64,000 nt of DNA from Natrinema altunense (GTDB lineage Archaea > Halobacteriota > Halobacteria > Halobacteriales > Natrialbaceae): positions 310,001 through 374,000 of the forward strand of contig NZ_JNCS01000001.1 of NCBI RefSeq assembly GCF_000731985.1, given 5' to 3'. The translations under genes were made by a program, and so were the position numbers. Under the pieces are notes generated by a model. That model had not been told where the DNA came from. It saw only the letters and a list, made by a program, of their open reading frames with translations, and did not search any database. Positions 20,726 to 30,584 of this stretch are shown here, piece by piece. How positions within the stretch are numbered: the stretch's first letter is position 1; the number at the start of each line of letters is the position of its first letter.

Positions 20726-23700
20726 TTACTCCGCGGAGCCCCACTCGCCGACGTGCGTCGGGCGGTCGGTGACCGACGCGACTTCGAGGTCGCCCTCGAA
20801 GCTCTCGAGCGCTTCGACGTAGGCCTCGGCGCTCGCTTCGGTCGACAGGTAGGGGAGTTCCTCCTCGACGGCCATCTCCAGCGAGTCGCGGTCGCGGCTG
20901 ACGACGAAGTCGACCTTCCCCTCACGGATAGCTGCCGGTACGTCGTCGAACTCGGCCACGTCGAAGTGGGTCTCGAAGCCGTCGACGTCGAGATCGACCA
21001 CGGCGGTCCCCTCGCTGACGGCGTTGTCGGCGGCCTGCTGGGCCTTCCAGTAGGCCGTGCCGAAGTCGCTTGCGGTGCCCATGACCTCGCCGGTGGATTT
21101 CATCTCCGGGCCGAGACGCGGGTCCGAACCCGGCAGGCGGTCGAACGGCAACACGACCTCCTTGATGGAGGTGTGGTCGGGGATCTGCTCCTGGGCGTCG
21201 AGGCTCTCTAAGGTCTCGCCGGCCATGACCTTCGCGGCGAGTTTGGCGATCGGGACACCGGTCGCCTTCGAGACGAAGGGCACGGTCCGCGAGGAGCGCG
21301 GGTTGGCCTCCAGCACGTAGACCTCGCCGTCGCGAACCGCGAGCTGGACGTTCAGCAGTCCCTTCGTTTTCAGCGCCTCGGCGATGTCCTCGGTCACCTC
21401 GCGGACGCGCGCTACGGTCGCTTCGTCCAGCGAGCGCGGCGGTATCATACATGCGGAGTCGCCGGAGTGGACCCCCGCCGTTTCGACGTGTTCCATGATG
21501 CCGCCGATGATGGCGTTGCGGCCGTCCGAGACGGCGTCGACGTCGAGTTCGATCGCGTCCTCGAGGAAGTCGTCGACGAGGATCGGCTTGTCCGGCGCGA
21601 CGCGGACGGCTTCCTCGATGTAGGTCCGGAGTTCCTCGTCGTCGTAGACGACCTGCATCGCGCGCCCGCCCAGCACGTAGGAGGGACGCACGAGGACCGG
21701 GTAGCCGATATCGTGGGCCAACTCGAGGGCTTCCTCCTCGGAGAAGGCGGTCCCGCCGTCCGGCTGCGAGATTCCCAGTTCGGCCATCAGAGCGTTGAAA
21801 CGGTCGCGGTCCTCCGCGAGGTCCATCGCCTCGACGGACGTGCCCATGACCTCACAGTCCAGCCCGCGGCGTTGCAGTTCGTCCTCGAGCGGTTCGCCGA
21901 TGTTGACCGAGGTTTGGCCGCCGAACTGGACCATCACGCCGTCGGCACCGGTCGCCTCGGCGACGTCGGCGACCTCTTCGGCGGTAATGGGCTCGAAGAA
22001 CAGGCCGTCGGAGGTGTCGTAGTCGGTCGAGACCGTCTCGGGGTTGTTGTTGACGACGTAGGCGTCGATGCCGAGTTCGCGCAGGGCGCGGACGGCGTGG
22101 ACCGAACAGTAGTCGAACTCGACGCCCTGGCCGATACGGATCGGGCCGCCGCCGACGACGATCACGCTCTCGATATCGCGGTCGACCTCGAGTTCGCCCG
22201 CGGCGGCGTCGCCCAGCAGCGGCCCCGATTCGAACTCCGACTTGCGAGCGGAGTAGTAGTACGGCGTCTCGGCCTCGAACTCGCCGGCACAGGTGTCGAC
22301 CTGCTTGTAGGTGCGACCCGGGACCTCGGTTTCGACGGTATCGACGTCAGCACCGGCGGCCGAGGCGATCGTCGCGTTGGTGTGGCCGGCGATCGCGGCC
22401 TCGGTGAAGTCGCCCTCCTGGGCCGCCAGCGTCGAGTCTGCGATGCGCTTGAGACGCTCGGTGTACCACTCGAAAATGCCCGTCAGCTCCTGGACTTCCT
22501 CGACGGTGTAGCCGCGCTCGAACGCCTCGAACATCGCGTAGGGGCGGTCCGGCGACGGGCGCTCGAGGTAGCGCTCCTCGAGTTCGTCGTCGCTCACCTC
22601 GGCCCAGTCGACGTCGGGTTCGTACTCGCTCGAACGTAAGGCTTTGAGCAGCGACTCCTCGAACGTGCGGCCGATGGCCATCGCCTCGCCGGTCGACTTC
22701 ATCGCCGTCGTCAGTTCGAAGTCGACGTCGTCGAACTTGTCTTTGGGCCACCGGGGGACCTTGGTGACGACGTAGTCGATCGCGGGTTCGAACGCCGCCG
22801 TCGTTTCGCCGGTGATCTCGTTGTCGATCTCGTGGAGGCGCTTGCCCAGCGCGACCTTCGCGGTGACGCGAGCGATCGGATAGCCGGTCGCCTTCGAGGC
22901 CAGCGCCGAGGACCGGGAGACGCGGGGGTTGACTTCGACGACGCGGTACTCGCCGCCGGGGGTGCCGTCGTCGTGCCACGCGAACTGGATGTTACACCCA
23001 CCTTGGATACCGAGTTCGCGGATGACCTCGAGCGCGGCGGTACGCATCTCCTGGTGACCTTCGTCGGGGACGATCTGGGAGGGTGTGACGACCGTCGACT
23101 CCCCGGTGTGGATGCCCATCGGGTCGATGTTCTCCATGTTACAGATGATGATACAGGAGTCGTCGGCGTCGCGCATGACCTCGTACTCGTACTCGACCCA
23201 GCCGGCGATCGACTCGGTGATGAGGACCTCGCTGTTGCGGGAGAGGCGCAGCCCCTTGCGGACGCGGCGGAGGAGTTCGTCCATCTCGTGGACGACGCCG
23301 GACCCGGAGCCACCCAGCGTGTAGGTCGTGCGGGCGATGACCGGCAGGCCGCCGACTTCGTCGACAGCGGCTTCGACGCGCTCTCTCAGGTCGGCCTCGG
23401 TCATCTCCGAGACTTCTTCGTCCTCCTCGAGCGAGATGGTCGTCGAGGCGGGGACCGGCTGGCCGATCTTCTCCATGCGCTGGCGGAAAAGGTCGCGGTC
23501 CTCCGTGGCATAGATGGTATCGAGCGGCGTCCCCATGATCTCGACGTCGTACTCCTCGAGGACACCCTCCTCCGCGAGTTCGGCGGTGACGTTCAGGCCG
23601 GTCTGACCGCCCAGGCCGGCGATGACCCCGTCGGGGTTTTCCGCCCGAATGATCTCGGCGATGGCGTCGGTGGTGATCGGCTCGATGTAGACCTCGTCGG

Positions 23701-23902
23701 CCATCTCCGGATCGGTCATGATCGTCGCCGGGTTCGAGTTCACGAGGACGACGCGAGCGCCTTCCTCCTGGAGCGCCCGACAGGCCTGTGCGCCCGAGTA
23801 GTCGAACTCGGCGGCCTGTCCGATCTGGATCGGGCCGCTCCCGATCAACAGGATCGTGCGTCCGTCCCCCGTCTCGCCGTCTGCGGCGGTGTCCGTACTC
23901 AT
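20726..23902 (-). CDS. carB: Carbamoyl-phosphate synthase large subunit (CarB)
   Basis: A 1058-residue enzyme that makes carbamoyl phosphate from bicarbonate, ATP and glutamine-derived ammonia for arginine and pyrimidine synthesis. The two homologous ATP-grasp halves are visible: GSGPIQIGQAAEFDYSGAQA at the N-terminus and its copy GGGPIRIGQGVEFDYCSVHA near residue 580. Both carry the VEVNPRVSRSS / LEANPRSSRT metal- and ATP-binding motifs. The last 130 residues form the MGS-like regulatory domain. The small subunit gene carA is not adjacent: the neighbours are a tiny hypothetical gene downstream and a divergent histidine kinase upstream. Confidence 0.98.
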   Translation of the reverse strand: MSTDTAADGETGDGRTILLIGSGPIQIGQAAEFDYSGAQACRALQEEGARVVLVNSNPATIMTDPEMADEVYIEPITTDAIAEIIRAENPDGVIAGLGGQTGLNVTAELAEEGVLEEYDVEIMGTPLDTIYATEDRDLFRQRMEKIGQPVPASTTISLEEDEEVSEMTEADLRERVEAAVDEVGGLPVIARTTYTLGGSGSGVVHEMDELLRRVRKGLRLSRNSEVLITESIAGWVEYEYEVMRDADDSCIIICNMENIDPMGIHTGESTVVTPSQIVPDEGHQEMRTAALEVIRELGIQGGCNIQFAWHDDGTPGGEYRVVEVNPRVSRSSALASKATGYPIARVTAKVALGKRLHEIDNEITGETTAAFEPAIDYVVTKVPRWPKDKFDDVDFELTTAMKSTGEAMAIGRTFEESLLKALRSSEYEPDVDWAEVSDDELEERYLERPSPDRPYAMFEAFERGYTVEEVQELTGIFEWYTERLKRIADSTLAAQEGDFTEAAIAGHTNATIASAAGADVDTVETEVPGRTYKQVDTCAGEFEAETPYYYSARKSEFESGPLLGDAAAGELEVDRDIESVIVVGGGPIRIGQGVEFDYCSVHAVRALRELGIDAYVVNNNPETVSTDYDTSDGLFFEPITAEEVADVAEATGADGVMVQFGGQTSVNIGEPLEDELQRRGLDCEVMGTSVEAMDLAEDRDRFNALMAELGISQPDGGTAFSEEEALELAHDIGYPVLVRPSYVLGGRAMQVVYDDEELRTYIEEAVRVAPDKPILVDDFLEDAIELDVDAVSDGRNAIIGGIMEHVETAGVHSGDSACMIPPRSLDEATVARVREVTEDIAEALKTKGLLNVQLAVRDGEVYVLEANPRSSRTVPFVSKATGVPIAKLAAKVMAGETLESLDAQEQIPDHTSIKEVVLPFDRLPGSDPRLGPEMKSTGEVMGTASDFGTAYWKAQQAADNAVSEGTAVVDLDVDGFETHFDVAEFDDVPAAIREGKVDFVVSRDRDSLEMAVEEELPYLSTEASAEAYVEALESFEGDLEVASVTDRPTHVGEWGSAE

Positions 23903-23927
23903 TTGTCTTGTCGAAACGGAGTTCGTA

Positions 23928-23942
23928 CATCGTAATAAGCCC
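23928..23942 (-). promoter_or_regulatory. carB promoter (TATA-like)
   Basis: On the minus strand GGGCTTATTACG lies about 30-38 nt before the carB ATG, which fits a haloarchaeal core promoter with a very short leader. No further operator is evident in the 265-bp divergent gap with the histidine kinase. Confidence 0.5.
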
Positions 23943-24167
23943 CACGATACAGTACGAATCTCGAAACGGCTTTTCGAAATTCGAATTCAACCGTCGACGT
24001 CACCTCGATCCGGGCCGCGTTCGCAACGGTCGCGGGTGGTTCGGTGATTGGGTGTGACTCTCTTCCGCTCCCGTCGCGGGTACTCCGAGCGGTGTTACGG
24101 CCGGCTATAATCGAAATTTCCGGCCACACGCCTTATCACGACGCGTTCCGTTCTTCGTATCAGTTAG

Positions 24168-26546
24168 ATGGCTGCGTCCGGCACTCCCCGCTTCCAGCAC
24201 CCGATCACCGTTATTTACGCCGACCCGGACCCCGCGGCTCGCCGTCGAACCGTCGACGAACTCGAGTCGGCCGCGGACGAACTCGCGATCGATCCCGTTG
24301 CGACGCCGGTCGAGCTCCGCGGCGCGCTCGCGGACGCGGACGAGCGGACGTGTGTCGTCACCGAATATCGATTCGCCGAAACGGACGCGCTGTCGCTGTA
24401 CGATCGCATCCGGGGGGACGGGGTCGCCGAGATCCCGTTCGTACTCTACACCGCCGATAGCGACGAACGGCTCGCGAGCGACGCCATTACGGCCGGTCTG
24501 TCCGGCTACGTCCCGAGAGACGTCGCGGATTCGACGGAGCGACTTCTGGCACAACTCCGAACGGTAGTCGACGGACGGGGGCAGTCGGGCGACGCACGGG
24601 CCGTCGATCCGCCCCCGTCGGCCCGAACACCGGGTATCAACCGGGAGCACTTCACGACGCTTTTCGAGTACAGCCCCGACGCGATCATCGTGACGCGCCG
24701 TGCCGATCCGAACCGAATCGTCGATGTCAACCCCGCGTTCGAGGAGATTTTCGGCTACGATCGCGATGCCATCTCGGGGGACTCGCTCGACGACGTCCTC
24801 GTCCCTGACGGCGACGAGCCGGTTTGCATCGCGGGAACAGTCGGGCTCGGTGACGTAGTCACCGCGGTCGTCGAGCGCCTGACGGTCGACGGCCCCAAAC
24901 ACTTCTCCCTCCGCGGGTTCGCGGCCGAGATCGAGGGCGACATCTACGAGTACGCGATCTATACCGACATCAGCGAGCGGAAACGGCGTGAACGGGAACT
25001 CGAGCAATATCGAACCCTCGTCGATACGGTCGGCGATCCGATGTTCGTCCTCGACGCTGAGGGACGGATCGAGATGGTCAACGACGCGATGGCGGACGTG
25101 CTCGGGAAGCCGCGTGCCGAACTCGTCGGCGAGCACCCGGCCGACTACATGCCCGACGAGGACGTCGAGCGGGCGAAACGGACCCTCCGCGAGATCCTGT
25201 CCGACGACGATCGGACGTGGGAGACCTACGAGATGCAGTTCGAACCCGTCGACGGCGACCCCGTGCTCGTCGAGAACAACGTCGCGCCGCTGGTCGACGA
25301 TAACGGCTCGTTTACCGGCAGCGTCGGCGTCATCCGAGACATCAGCGATTACAAGGAGCGGGAGCGACGGATTCACCGCCTCCACGAGGGGACCCGCCGA
25401 CTGATGGCCGCGGAGCGAACCGAGGAGGTCGCCCGCGTTGCCACCGAAATCGCCCACGACGCGCTGTCGCTCGAGATCAATTCGATTCACCTGTACGAGG
25501 AGCGGGCGGACGGCTCCCCGCAGGACGACGACAGGTCCACCGCCGATGCGAGCGACGACACGGACGGGAACCGCGGCATGCTCGTTCCGGTCGCGATGAC
25601 CGACGAGACGGAAGCGCTGCTCGGGACGGTCCCGACGATCGAGGCGGGTAACGGTATCGCCTGGGACGCCTTCGAGGCCGGCGAGACCATCGTCCACGGC
25701 GACGTTCGCTACGCCGACAACCTCCGCAACCCCGAGACCCCGGTCCGGAGCGAGATCCACATCCCGCTCGGCGATGAGGGGATCTTCATCGCCAGTTCGA
25801 CGGCGACGAACGACTTCGAACCCGAGACCGTTACGCTGGCACGCATCCTCGCGGCCAACGTCGAAGCCGCCCTCGAGCGGGCCCGCCGCGAGGACGAACT
25901 CGCCGCGCGGACCGCGGAACTCGAGCGCCAGAACGACCGGCTGGATGCCTTCGCGAGCACCGTTTCCCACGACCTGCGGACCCCACTGACGCTCGCGGCG
26001 GGCCACCTCGAGAACCTCGAACCCCACATCGACGCCGAGGGCGAGCACTACCGCGCGGAGATCGAGTGGGCGCTCGACCGGATGGACGTCCTCATCGAGA
26101 ACGTCCTCGCGCTGGCCCGGAGCGGACAACGACTGACGGAAACGGAGCCGGTCGACCTCGGGGCCGTCGCCGAGCGGGCGCATCGAACGGTCGACGCCGA
26201 GTTATCCGTCGTTCGGGAGGGGACATTACCCACGGTCGAGGCGGACGAGGAACGACTGCTCGTGCTCTTCGAGAACGTCTTCCGAAACGCGCGCGAACAC
26301 GTCGGGCCGGACGTAACGATTACCATCACGGCAACCGAGGACGGGTTCGCGATCGGCGACGATGGCCCCGGCATCCCGCCGAGCGAGCGCGAGAACGTCC
26401 TCGAGTTCGGATACAGTACTGCCGCGGACGGCACCGGTTTCGGGCTGGCGATCGTCTCCGAGGTCGTCGAGGCTCACGGCTGGTCGATCTCCGTCGGCGA
26501 GAGCGAGGCTGGCGGGCTTCGGCTGACCGTCTCGTTCGGGGAGTAA
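24168..26546 (+). CDS. Multi-domain sensor histidine kinase (pseudo-receiver, PAS, PAS, GAF, HisKA, HATPase)
   Basis: A 792-residue soluble kinase with no membrane segment. Domain order: receiver-like 14-130, PAS 158-265 (LFEYSPDAIIVTRR), PAS 276-400 (LVDTVGDPMFVLD), GAF about 403-570, HisKA near 595-660 (H-box TVSHDLRTPLT, His about 601) and HATPase 690-792 (N-box FRNAREH, DDGPGIP, GTGFGLAIV). In the receiver the phospho-acceptor position reads CVVTEYRFAETD, with Glu where Asp is usual, and the conserved Lys is Arg (GYVPRDV). The receiver is therefore unlikely to be phosphorylated. No response regulator is adjacent. Haloarchaeal kinases of this type usually sense redox, light or energy state; the signal here is unknown. 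Confidence 0.93.
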   Translation: MAASGTPRFQHPITVIYADPDPAARRRTVDELESAADELAIDPVATPVELRGALADADERTCVVTEYRFAETDALSLYDRIRGDGVAEIPFVLYTADSDERLASDAITAGLSGYVPRDVADSTERLLAQLRTVVDGRGQSGDARAVDPPPSARTPGINREHFTTLFEYSPDAIIVTRRADPNRIVDVNPAFEEIFGYDRDAISGDSLDDVLVPDGDEPVCIAGTVGLGDVVTAVVERLTVDGPKHFSLRGFAAEIEGDIYEYAIYTDISERKRRERELEQYRTLVDTVGDPMFVLDAEGRIEMVNDAMADVLGKPRAELVGEHPADYMPDEDVERAKRTLREILSDDDRTWETYEMQFEPVDGDPVLVENNVAPLVDDNGSFTGSVGVIRDISDYKERERRIHRLHEGTRRLMAAERTEEVARVATEIAHDALSLEINSIHLYEERADGSPQDDDRSTADASDDTDGNRGMLVPVAMTDETEALLGTVPTIEAGNGIAWDAFEAGETIVHGDVRYADNLRNPETPVRSEIHIPLGDEGIFIASSTATNDFEPETVTLARILAANVEAALERARREDELAARTAELERQNDRLDAFASTVSHDLRTPLTLAAGHLENLEPHIDAEGEHYRAEIEWALDRMDVLIENVLALARSGQRLTETEPVDLGAVAERAHRTVDAELSVVREGTLPTVEADEERLLVLFENVFRNAREHVGPDVTITITATEDGFAIGDDGPGIPPSERENVLEFGYSTAADGTGFGLAIVSEVVEAHGWSISVGESEAGGLRLTVSFGE

Positions 26547-26588
26547 CGATACCGAATCCGCCGGGCGATGGGCGTGTGCGGCCGCCTC

Positions 26589-27125
26589 TCAGAGCGGCTG
26601 GTCGTGCTCGCTTTCGAACTCGCGCTGGCGGCGGTACTGGTCGACGAACTCCGCGACATCGAACTCGAGCATCTGGGACTCGAACTCGGTGACGGCGTCG
26701 TCGTTCTCGGCGTGACTGATCGCGTGCTCCATGAGTTCGACGACGAGTTCGACGACGACCTCGTGGAGGCGGCGGGCGTCGAAGTCGGTCACCCACAGCA
26801 GCGTGTAGCCGACGGCACCGTCGTCGCTTGCGTCGTGGACGACGACCTCCTCGGGGAACTCCTCGAGAACCACGCCCAGCAGGTGGGGCGTCCCGAACTC
26901 CTCGAACTCGTCGTCGGTGTCGATCGTCTCCTGAAGGACGGCGACGAGCGACTCCGGGAAGAAACGCGAGGGCGGATGCACGTCGGTCACGACGGCGTGA
27001 GCGTCGCCGCAGGGGCAGGCGTACTCGCGCATGCCCAGATCGATCTCGTGGGGATCGACGCGCTCCCCACAGGGGAGCGCGAGGCGATCACCGCTGTCGG
27101 AACCCGGATCGCGGGGGTCTGCCAT
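26589..27125 (-). CDS. DUF5815-like haloarchaeal protein
   Basis: A 178-residue acidic soluble protein. The ATG at 27125 (MADPRDPGSD) was preferred to 27152 because GCTTATGC at 27150-27157 is a good TATA-like box about 26 nt upstream, giving a leaderless transcript. A Cys pair in YACPCGDAHAVVTD may bind metal. The C-terminal half (LLWVTDFDARRLHEVVVELV, then EFDVAEFVDQYRRQ) is helical. It matches the haloarchaeal DUF5815 pattern as I remember it. No function known. Confidence 0.8.
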   Translation of the reverse strand: MADPRDPGSDSGDRLALPCGERVDPHEIDLGMREYACPCGDAHAVVTDVHPPSRFFPESLVAVLQETIDTDDEFEEFGTPHLLGVVLEEFPEEVVVHDASDDGAVGYTLLWVTDFDARRLHEVVVELVVELMEHAISHAENDDAVTEFESQMLEFDVAEFVDQYRRQREFESEHDQPL

Positions 27126-27335
27126 TGTGAGCGCTTCGGCCGGCGCGGGCATAAGCGCGACGACTCGCGGAGAACGGGCGGCTGCCCGGCTTCTGCGGAC
27201 CGAGTCGTCGAAAAGGGTGGCCGTGCAACTGTGGGGGCAAGGAGCGAAGAGAGAAGCCGGGAGGACACGCTCCTCGCGACCTCAAAGATGGTTTCGGGAC
27301 CGGTGGGGAACGCCCGGTCGATCCGACGGCGTGGC

Positions 27336-27746
27336 CTACGGCCAGTCGTCGCGGACCTGCTCCGCGTCGTCGTCCTCGTCGTCGGCGTGGCTCGCCACGA
27401 TCCAGTCGGCCGCCTCCGCGGCGTCCTCGACGTCGAGGTACTCCCAGCCGACCTCGTCGGCCAGCCGCTCGTCGTCGTCGTTTGCACCGACGTAGACGTA
27501 GCGTTCGGTGTCGAACTGGTCTTTGACGCCCTCGAGACTCTCCGCTTTCCCGCGGGGGCCGGAGAAGAAGTCCTGTCGGATGCGGTTCTTCCGCGTGAAG
27601 TTCGTCACGACGTAGGTCGGTTTCTCAGAGACGACGCCGATGTACTCGGTCCACCCTCTGGCGTCTTCGAACACGCGCTCGGGCGAGGCGAGTTCCTTGA
27701 GCGCCTCGAGCTCGAACGCCAGTGTCATGTCGCTGTCGCCGTTCAT
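27336..27746 (-). CDS. Conserved haloarchaeal protein (DUF7124-like)
   Basis: A 136-residue protein beginning MNGDSDMTLAFELEALKELA. Strand/helix alternation with YIGVVSEKPTYVVTNFTRKN, a basic loop RIRQDFFSGPRGK and a final helix (AEAADWIVASHADD) suggests a small Rossmann-like fold. The second Met (residue 7) is an alternative start. I recall this family only as uncharacterised and restricted to haloarchaea. Confidence 0.8.
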   Translation of the reverse strand: MNGDSDMTLAFELEALKELASPERVFEDARGWTEYIGVVSEKPTYVVTNFTRKNRIRQDFFSGPRGKAESLEGVKDQFDTERYVYVGANDDDERLADEVGWEYLDVEDAAEAADWIVASHADDEDDDAEQVRDDWP

Positions 27747-27831
27747 GCGTCACCGAAGGCGCGCACGCGGGAAAACGACTTCGATACCACCCATCGGCGA
27801 GCGGGCCGGGCTGCGACGCACCGGGGTCGGC

Positions 27832-28080
27832 TCAAACGCGTGCGACGCGGTAGTAGTCGGTAAAGACCAGTACCTCACCCGGTTCGAGGTCCGTCGCAGC
27901 GGTCGAGACGGGTCGGTCCTCCGAAACGGCGCGATAGACGGCCGCCAGCGTCTCCGTGTCGAGCTGATCGACGTGGCGAACTGTCGCGCTCGCCGCGACT
28001 GATTCGACTCGCTCGAGTCGGGCATCGGCGTGTTCGATCCGTACTGATTGACGGCGGCGTTCACTGGCAGCCATGTTCAT
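27832..28080 (-). CDS. Small haloarchaeal protein, function unknown
   Basis: An 82-residue protein starting at the ATG at 28080 (MNMAASERRRQSVRIEHADA). A TATA-like TATTAAG at 28104-28110 lies about 27 nt upstream, which favours this over the upstream TTG. It ends in a beta-rich segment (TDLEPGEVLVFTDYYRVARV). There are no recognisable catalytic residues. Confidence 0.75.
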   Translation of the reverse strand: MNMAASERRRQSVRIEHADARLERVESVAASATVRHVDQLDTETLAAVYRAVSEDRPVSTAATDLEPGEVLVFTDYYRVARV

Positions 28081-28256
28081 TGTTACCAAATGACCGATAC
28101 TGACTTAATAGTTCCGGCGCGGGGAGCGACCAGTCCGGCACGGGCGACACTGCGTGTCCCCCGTTGCTGAGCGGCGGGGATCGAAAAGACTGATTCCGAG
28201 TCGGCGCGCTCGGCGACTCGAGAACGCGAAAAACGGACTGCGTCGGGCGAACCGGA

Positions 28257-29495
28257 CTACTGTTCCTGAGGCGCTGCGAGGTCGTCCAGATCGACGGACT
28301 GTTCCAGGAGCACGTCGGCCTGGTCGGCGACGACGCGCTGTTCGCGCATGAGCTGTTTGAATTTGCTCTGGGGCGAGAGGTCGCCGATGAGGACGCCGCC
28401 GACGATCCGGCCGTCCTTGAAGGCGATACGACGCCACTCGGTGTCGCTGTAGCGCCGTTCGGCGTGTTCGTCGCCCAGCGTCGGGTGACCGAAGGAGAGG
28501 AACGGGAAATCGAAGTGGGTAATGGAGTACGAGGAGACCCACTGGAACCCTTCGGCCTCCTCGTCGGCGGCCATGTTGACCGCGGCGACGCGGCCCTGTT
28601 CCTTCGCCGACCCCCACGACCCGTTCTGACCCTGCTCGCCGAGCAGGACGTCGTAGAATCGAGTGAGGTCACCGGCGGCGTAGACATCGTCGACGTTGGT
28701 CTGCATGTACTCGTCGACGACGATCCCGTTGTCCCGTTCGATGTCGGACCCGCGGAGGAACTCGGTGTTGAAGTTCAACCCGATAGCGGCCCCGACGAAG
28801 TCACACTCGTAGCGGTCGCCGTTCGGATCGACGGCGGCGGTAACGTGTCCGTCGTCGTCGGTCTCGAAGTGATCGACGCCGCTATCGAAGACCGGTTCGA
28901 TGCCGACCTCTCGCATGCCCTCGTGCATGATCTCCGCACCGTCGCCGGAGAGGGCATATCGCCACCAGCGGTCGCCGCGCATCAGATACTCGGCCTCGAT
29001 ACCCTGTGCACCACAGACCGCAGCGAAGTCGATTCCGAGGAGTCCGGCACCGACGATGACGCCTTTATCCGCGTTTTCCGCGTGCTCGCGGATGCCGCGG
29101 GCGTCCTCGAAGGTCCAAAAGTGGTGAATCCCGTCGGCATCGCTGTTTTCGACGGGCAGTTGTGTCGGCGTCCCACCGGTCGCGACGAGCAGCTTGTCGT
29201 ACGGAATCTCGCCGCTGTCGTGGGTATTGACGACCTTCGCGTCGGTATCGACGCTCGTAACGTGGGTGTTCAACGAGAGGTCGATCTCGCGTTCCTGATA
29301 CCAGTCCTCGTCGTGAATCGAAATGGGGGCTTCGGGGAGCTTCCCTTTCGCGTGTTCCTTGATGAGAATCCGGTTGTACAGTGGCTCCCCCTCATCGGTG
29401 ATGACGGTAATCTTCGCGTCCGGGTCTTCCTCCCGGAGGGTCTCGGCGGCCGAACTACCCGAGATCCCGTCACCGATGATGACGTACTGAGTCAT
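28257..29495 (-). CDS. FAD-dependent NAD(P)-disulfide-type oxidoreductase
   Basis: A 412-residue flavoprotein of the pyridine nucleotide-disulfide oxidoreductase class II family. It has an FAD-binding GDGISGSSAAETL at about 8-20, a second dinucleotide fold GVIVGAGLLGIDFAAV near 150, and the FAD-closing motif VDDVYAAGDLTRF near 295. No redox-active CxxxxC pair is seen, so it resembles NirB/rubredoxin reductase or NADH oxidase-type flavoproteins rather than true disulfide reductases. A TATA-like CTTTAACC at about 29519-29526 supports a leaderless start at 29495. The electron acceptor is unknown. Confidence 0.92.
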   Translation of the reverse strand: MTQYVIIGDGISGSSAAETLREEDPDAKITVITDEGEPLYNRILIKEHAKGKLPEAPISIHDEDWYQEREIDLSLNTHVTSVDTDAKVVNTHDSGEIPYDKLLVATGGTPTQLPVENSDADGIHHFWTFEDARGIREHAENADKGVIVGAGLLGIDFAAVCGAQGIEAEYLMRGDRWWRYALSGDGAEIMHEGMREVGIEPVFDSGVDHFETDDDGHVTAAVDPNGDRYECDFVGAAIGLNFNTEFLRGSDIERDNGIVVDEYMQTNVDDVYAAGDLTRFYDVLLGEQGQNGSWGSAKEQGRVAAVNMAADEEAEGFQWVSSYSITHFDFPFLSFGHPTLGDEHAERRYSDTEWRRIAFKDGRIVGGVLIGDLSPQSKFKQLMREQRVVADQADVLLEQSVDLDDLAAPQEQ

Positions 29496-29800
29496 ATCGG
29501 GAACGTTCGTAATGCGGGTTAAAGTGGGTTGCTATCTCGTCCATTTTACCGTGCGGGGTGCGTTGCCACTACGATTGTAAACTGAACCCCGAATATATTC
29601 ACCAGAGTGGTTCCGATCCGACCGTTCCGATACCACTTCTCGGACGGACACGGTTTGCCGCCATCTCCGACGGCCGGTCCCCCACCGACGTTCGACTCAC
29701 CCGCTCGGAGCAGCGACGGGACTCGAGCGGCGGCGAACCGCCGTCGGACCTAACAGTGTTGTCCGAACGGCTCTTTAGGGCCCCTTCCCAAGACGAACCC
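29496..29800. other. 305-bp divergent intergenic region
   Basis: It holds the TATA-like boxes of the two flanking genes (about 29519-29526 on the minus strand and CTTTAGG at 29772-29778 on the plus strand). I see nothing else: no convincing ORF, repeat or RNA gene. Confidence 0.5.
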
Positions 29801-30415
29801 ATGAAACTCCGTCAGAACGCGAAACACTTCGCCTATCGGAAGGCCCTCGAGACGCCGGGCATCCGATCGGTCGCCAACTCGGGACTCGTCAGACTCCATA
29901 CTAAAATCTTCGCCGGGAAGGCCGACCCCGCCCACGCCGAGGAGCGCACGGCCCACCTCGATGGCCTCTTCGACGCGACGATGGACGCCTACCTGCGTGC
30001 GCTACAGGAAGGCTACTCCGAGGCCGAGGCCCGCGAGATCACACACATCCAGGCCAACTTCGACTTCTACAACCACGGTTGGACCGAAATGATGGAGTTC
30101 CCCGCCGACGAACTCGAGGCCCACTACGACCGCTACAGCGACTTTTTCGACCGCTGGGACGTCACGATCGCGGAGCCGCTGGGCCAGTTCGCGCCGGCGG
30201 CGGGCCTCCCCGAAGCGCCCTCGACGCCCGAACGCCTCGAGAATCCCGACCATCCCCACGCCGAAGGCGGGTTCGCCGACGACGTCTACGTCGAGACCAG
30301 CGTTGCGTCGGAGACGCAACGAGCAGACGGCGAAGCCGTCGACGACGACGGCGAACTCGTCGTCGGCGGTCGTGACGCGGCGACCGACGGGTCGCGATCC
30401 TCTAGTAGCAACTGA
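29801..30415 (+). CDS. DUF6149-like haloarchaeal protein
   Basis: A 204-residue soluble protein starting at the ATG at 29801 (MKLRQNAKHFAYRKALETPG). The TATA-like CTTTAGG about 26 nt upstream indicates a leaderless transcript, so the longer frame from 29558 is rejected. Residues 1-125 are helical (GLFDATMDAYLRALQEGYSE, then THIQANFDFYNHGWTEMMEF). The rest is an acidic, low-complexity, probably disordered tail ending in a Ser run. No function known. Confidence 0.82.
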   Translation: MKLRQNAKHFAYRKALETPGIRSVANSGLVRLHTKIFAGKADPAHAEERTAHLDGLFDATMDAYLRALQEGYSEAEAREITHIQANFDFYNHGWTEMMEFPADELEAHYDRYSDFFDRWDVTIAEPLGQFAPAAGLPEAPSTPERLENPDHPHAEGGFADDVYVETSVASETQRADGEAVDDDGELVVGGRDAATDGSRSSSSN

Positions 30416-30584
30416 AACGATCGACACACTGATCGTAACGCCGTCGTGCGATCAGGTGTCAACGACGTTCAGTCGCTACTATAGCGGCAGCCAAACGACA
30501 CTCCGGGTATCCGCCACATACCCTCGGAACCGACGATAGTAACGGGTTCGTAACAATAGCCGCTGTCGACCTGATCAGCCGTGA

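Noticed and set aside
24105-26183. Antisense open frame of 692 residues opposite the histidine kinase
   Set aside because: The kinase frame carries PAS, HisKA and HATPase signatures; the antisense frame has none.
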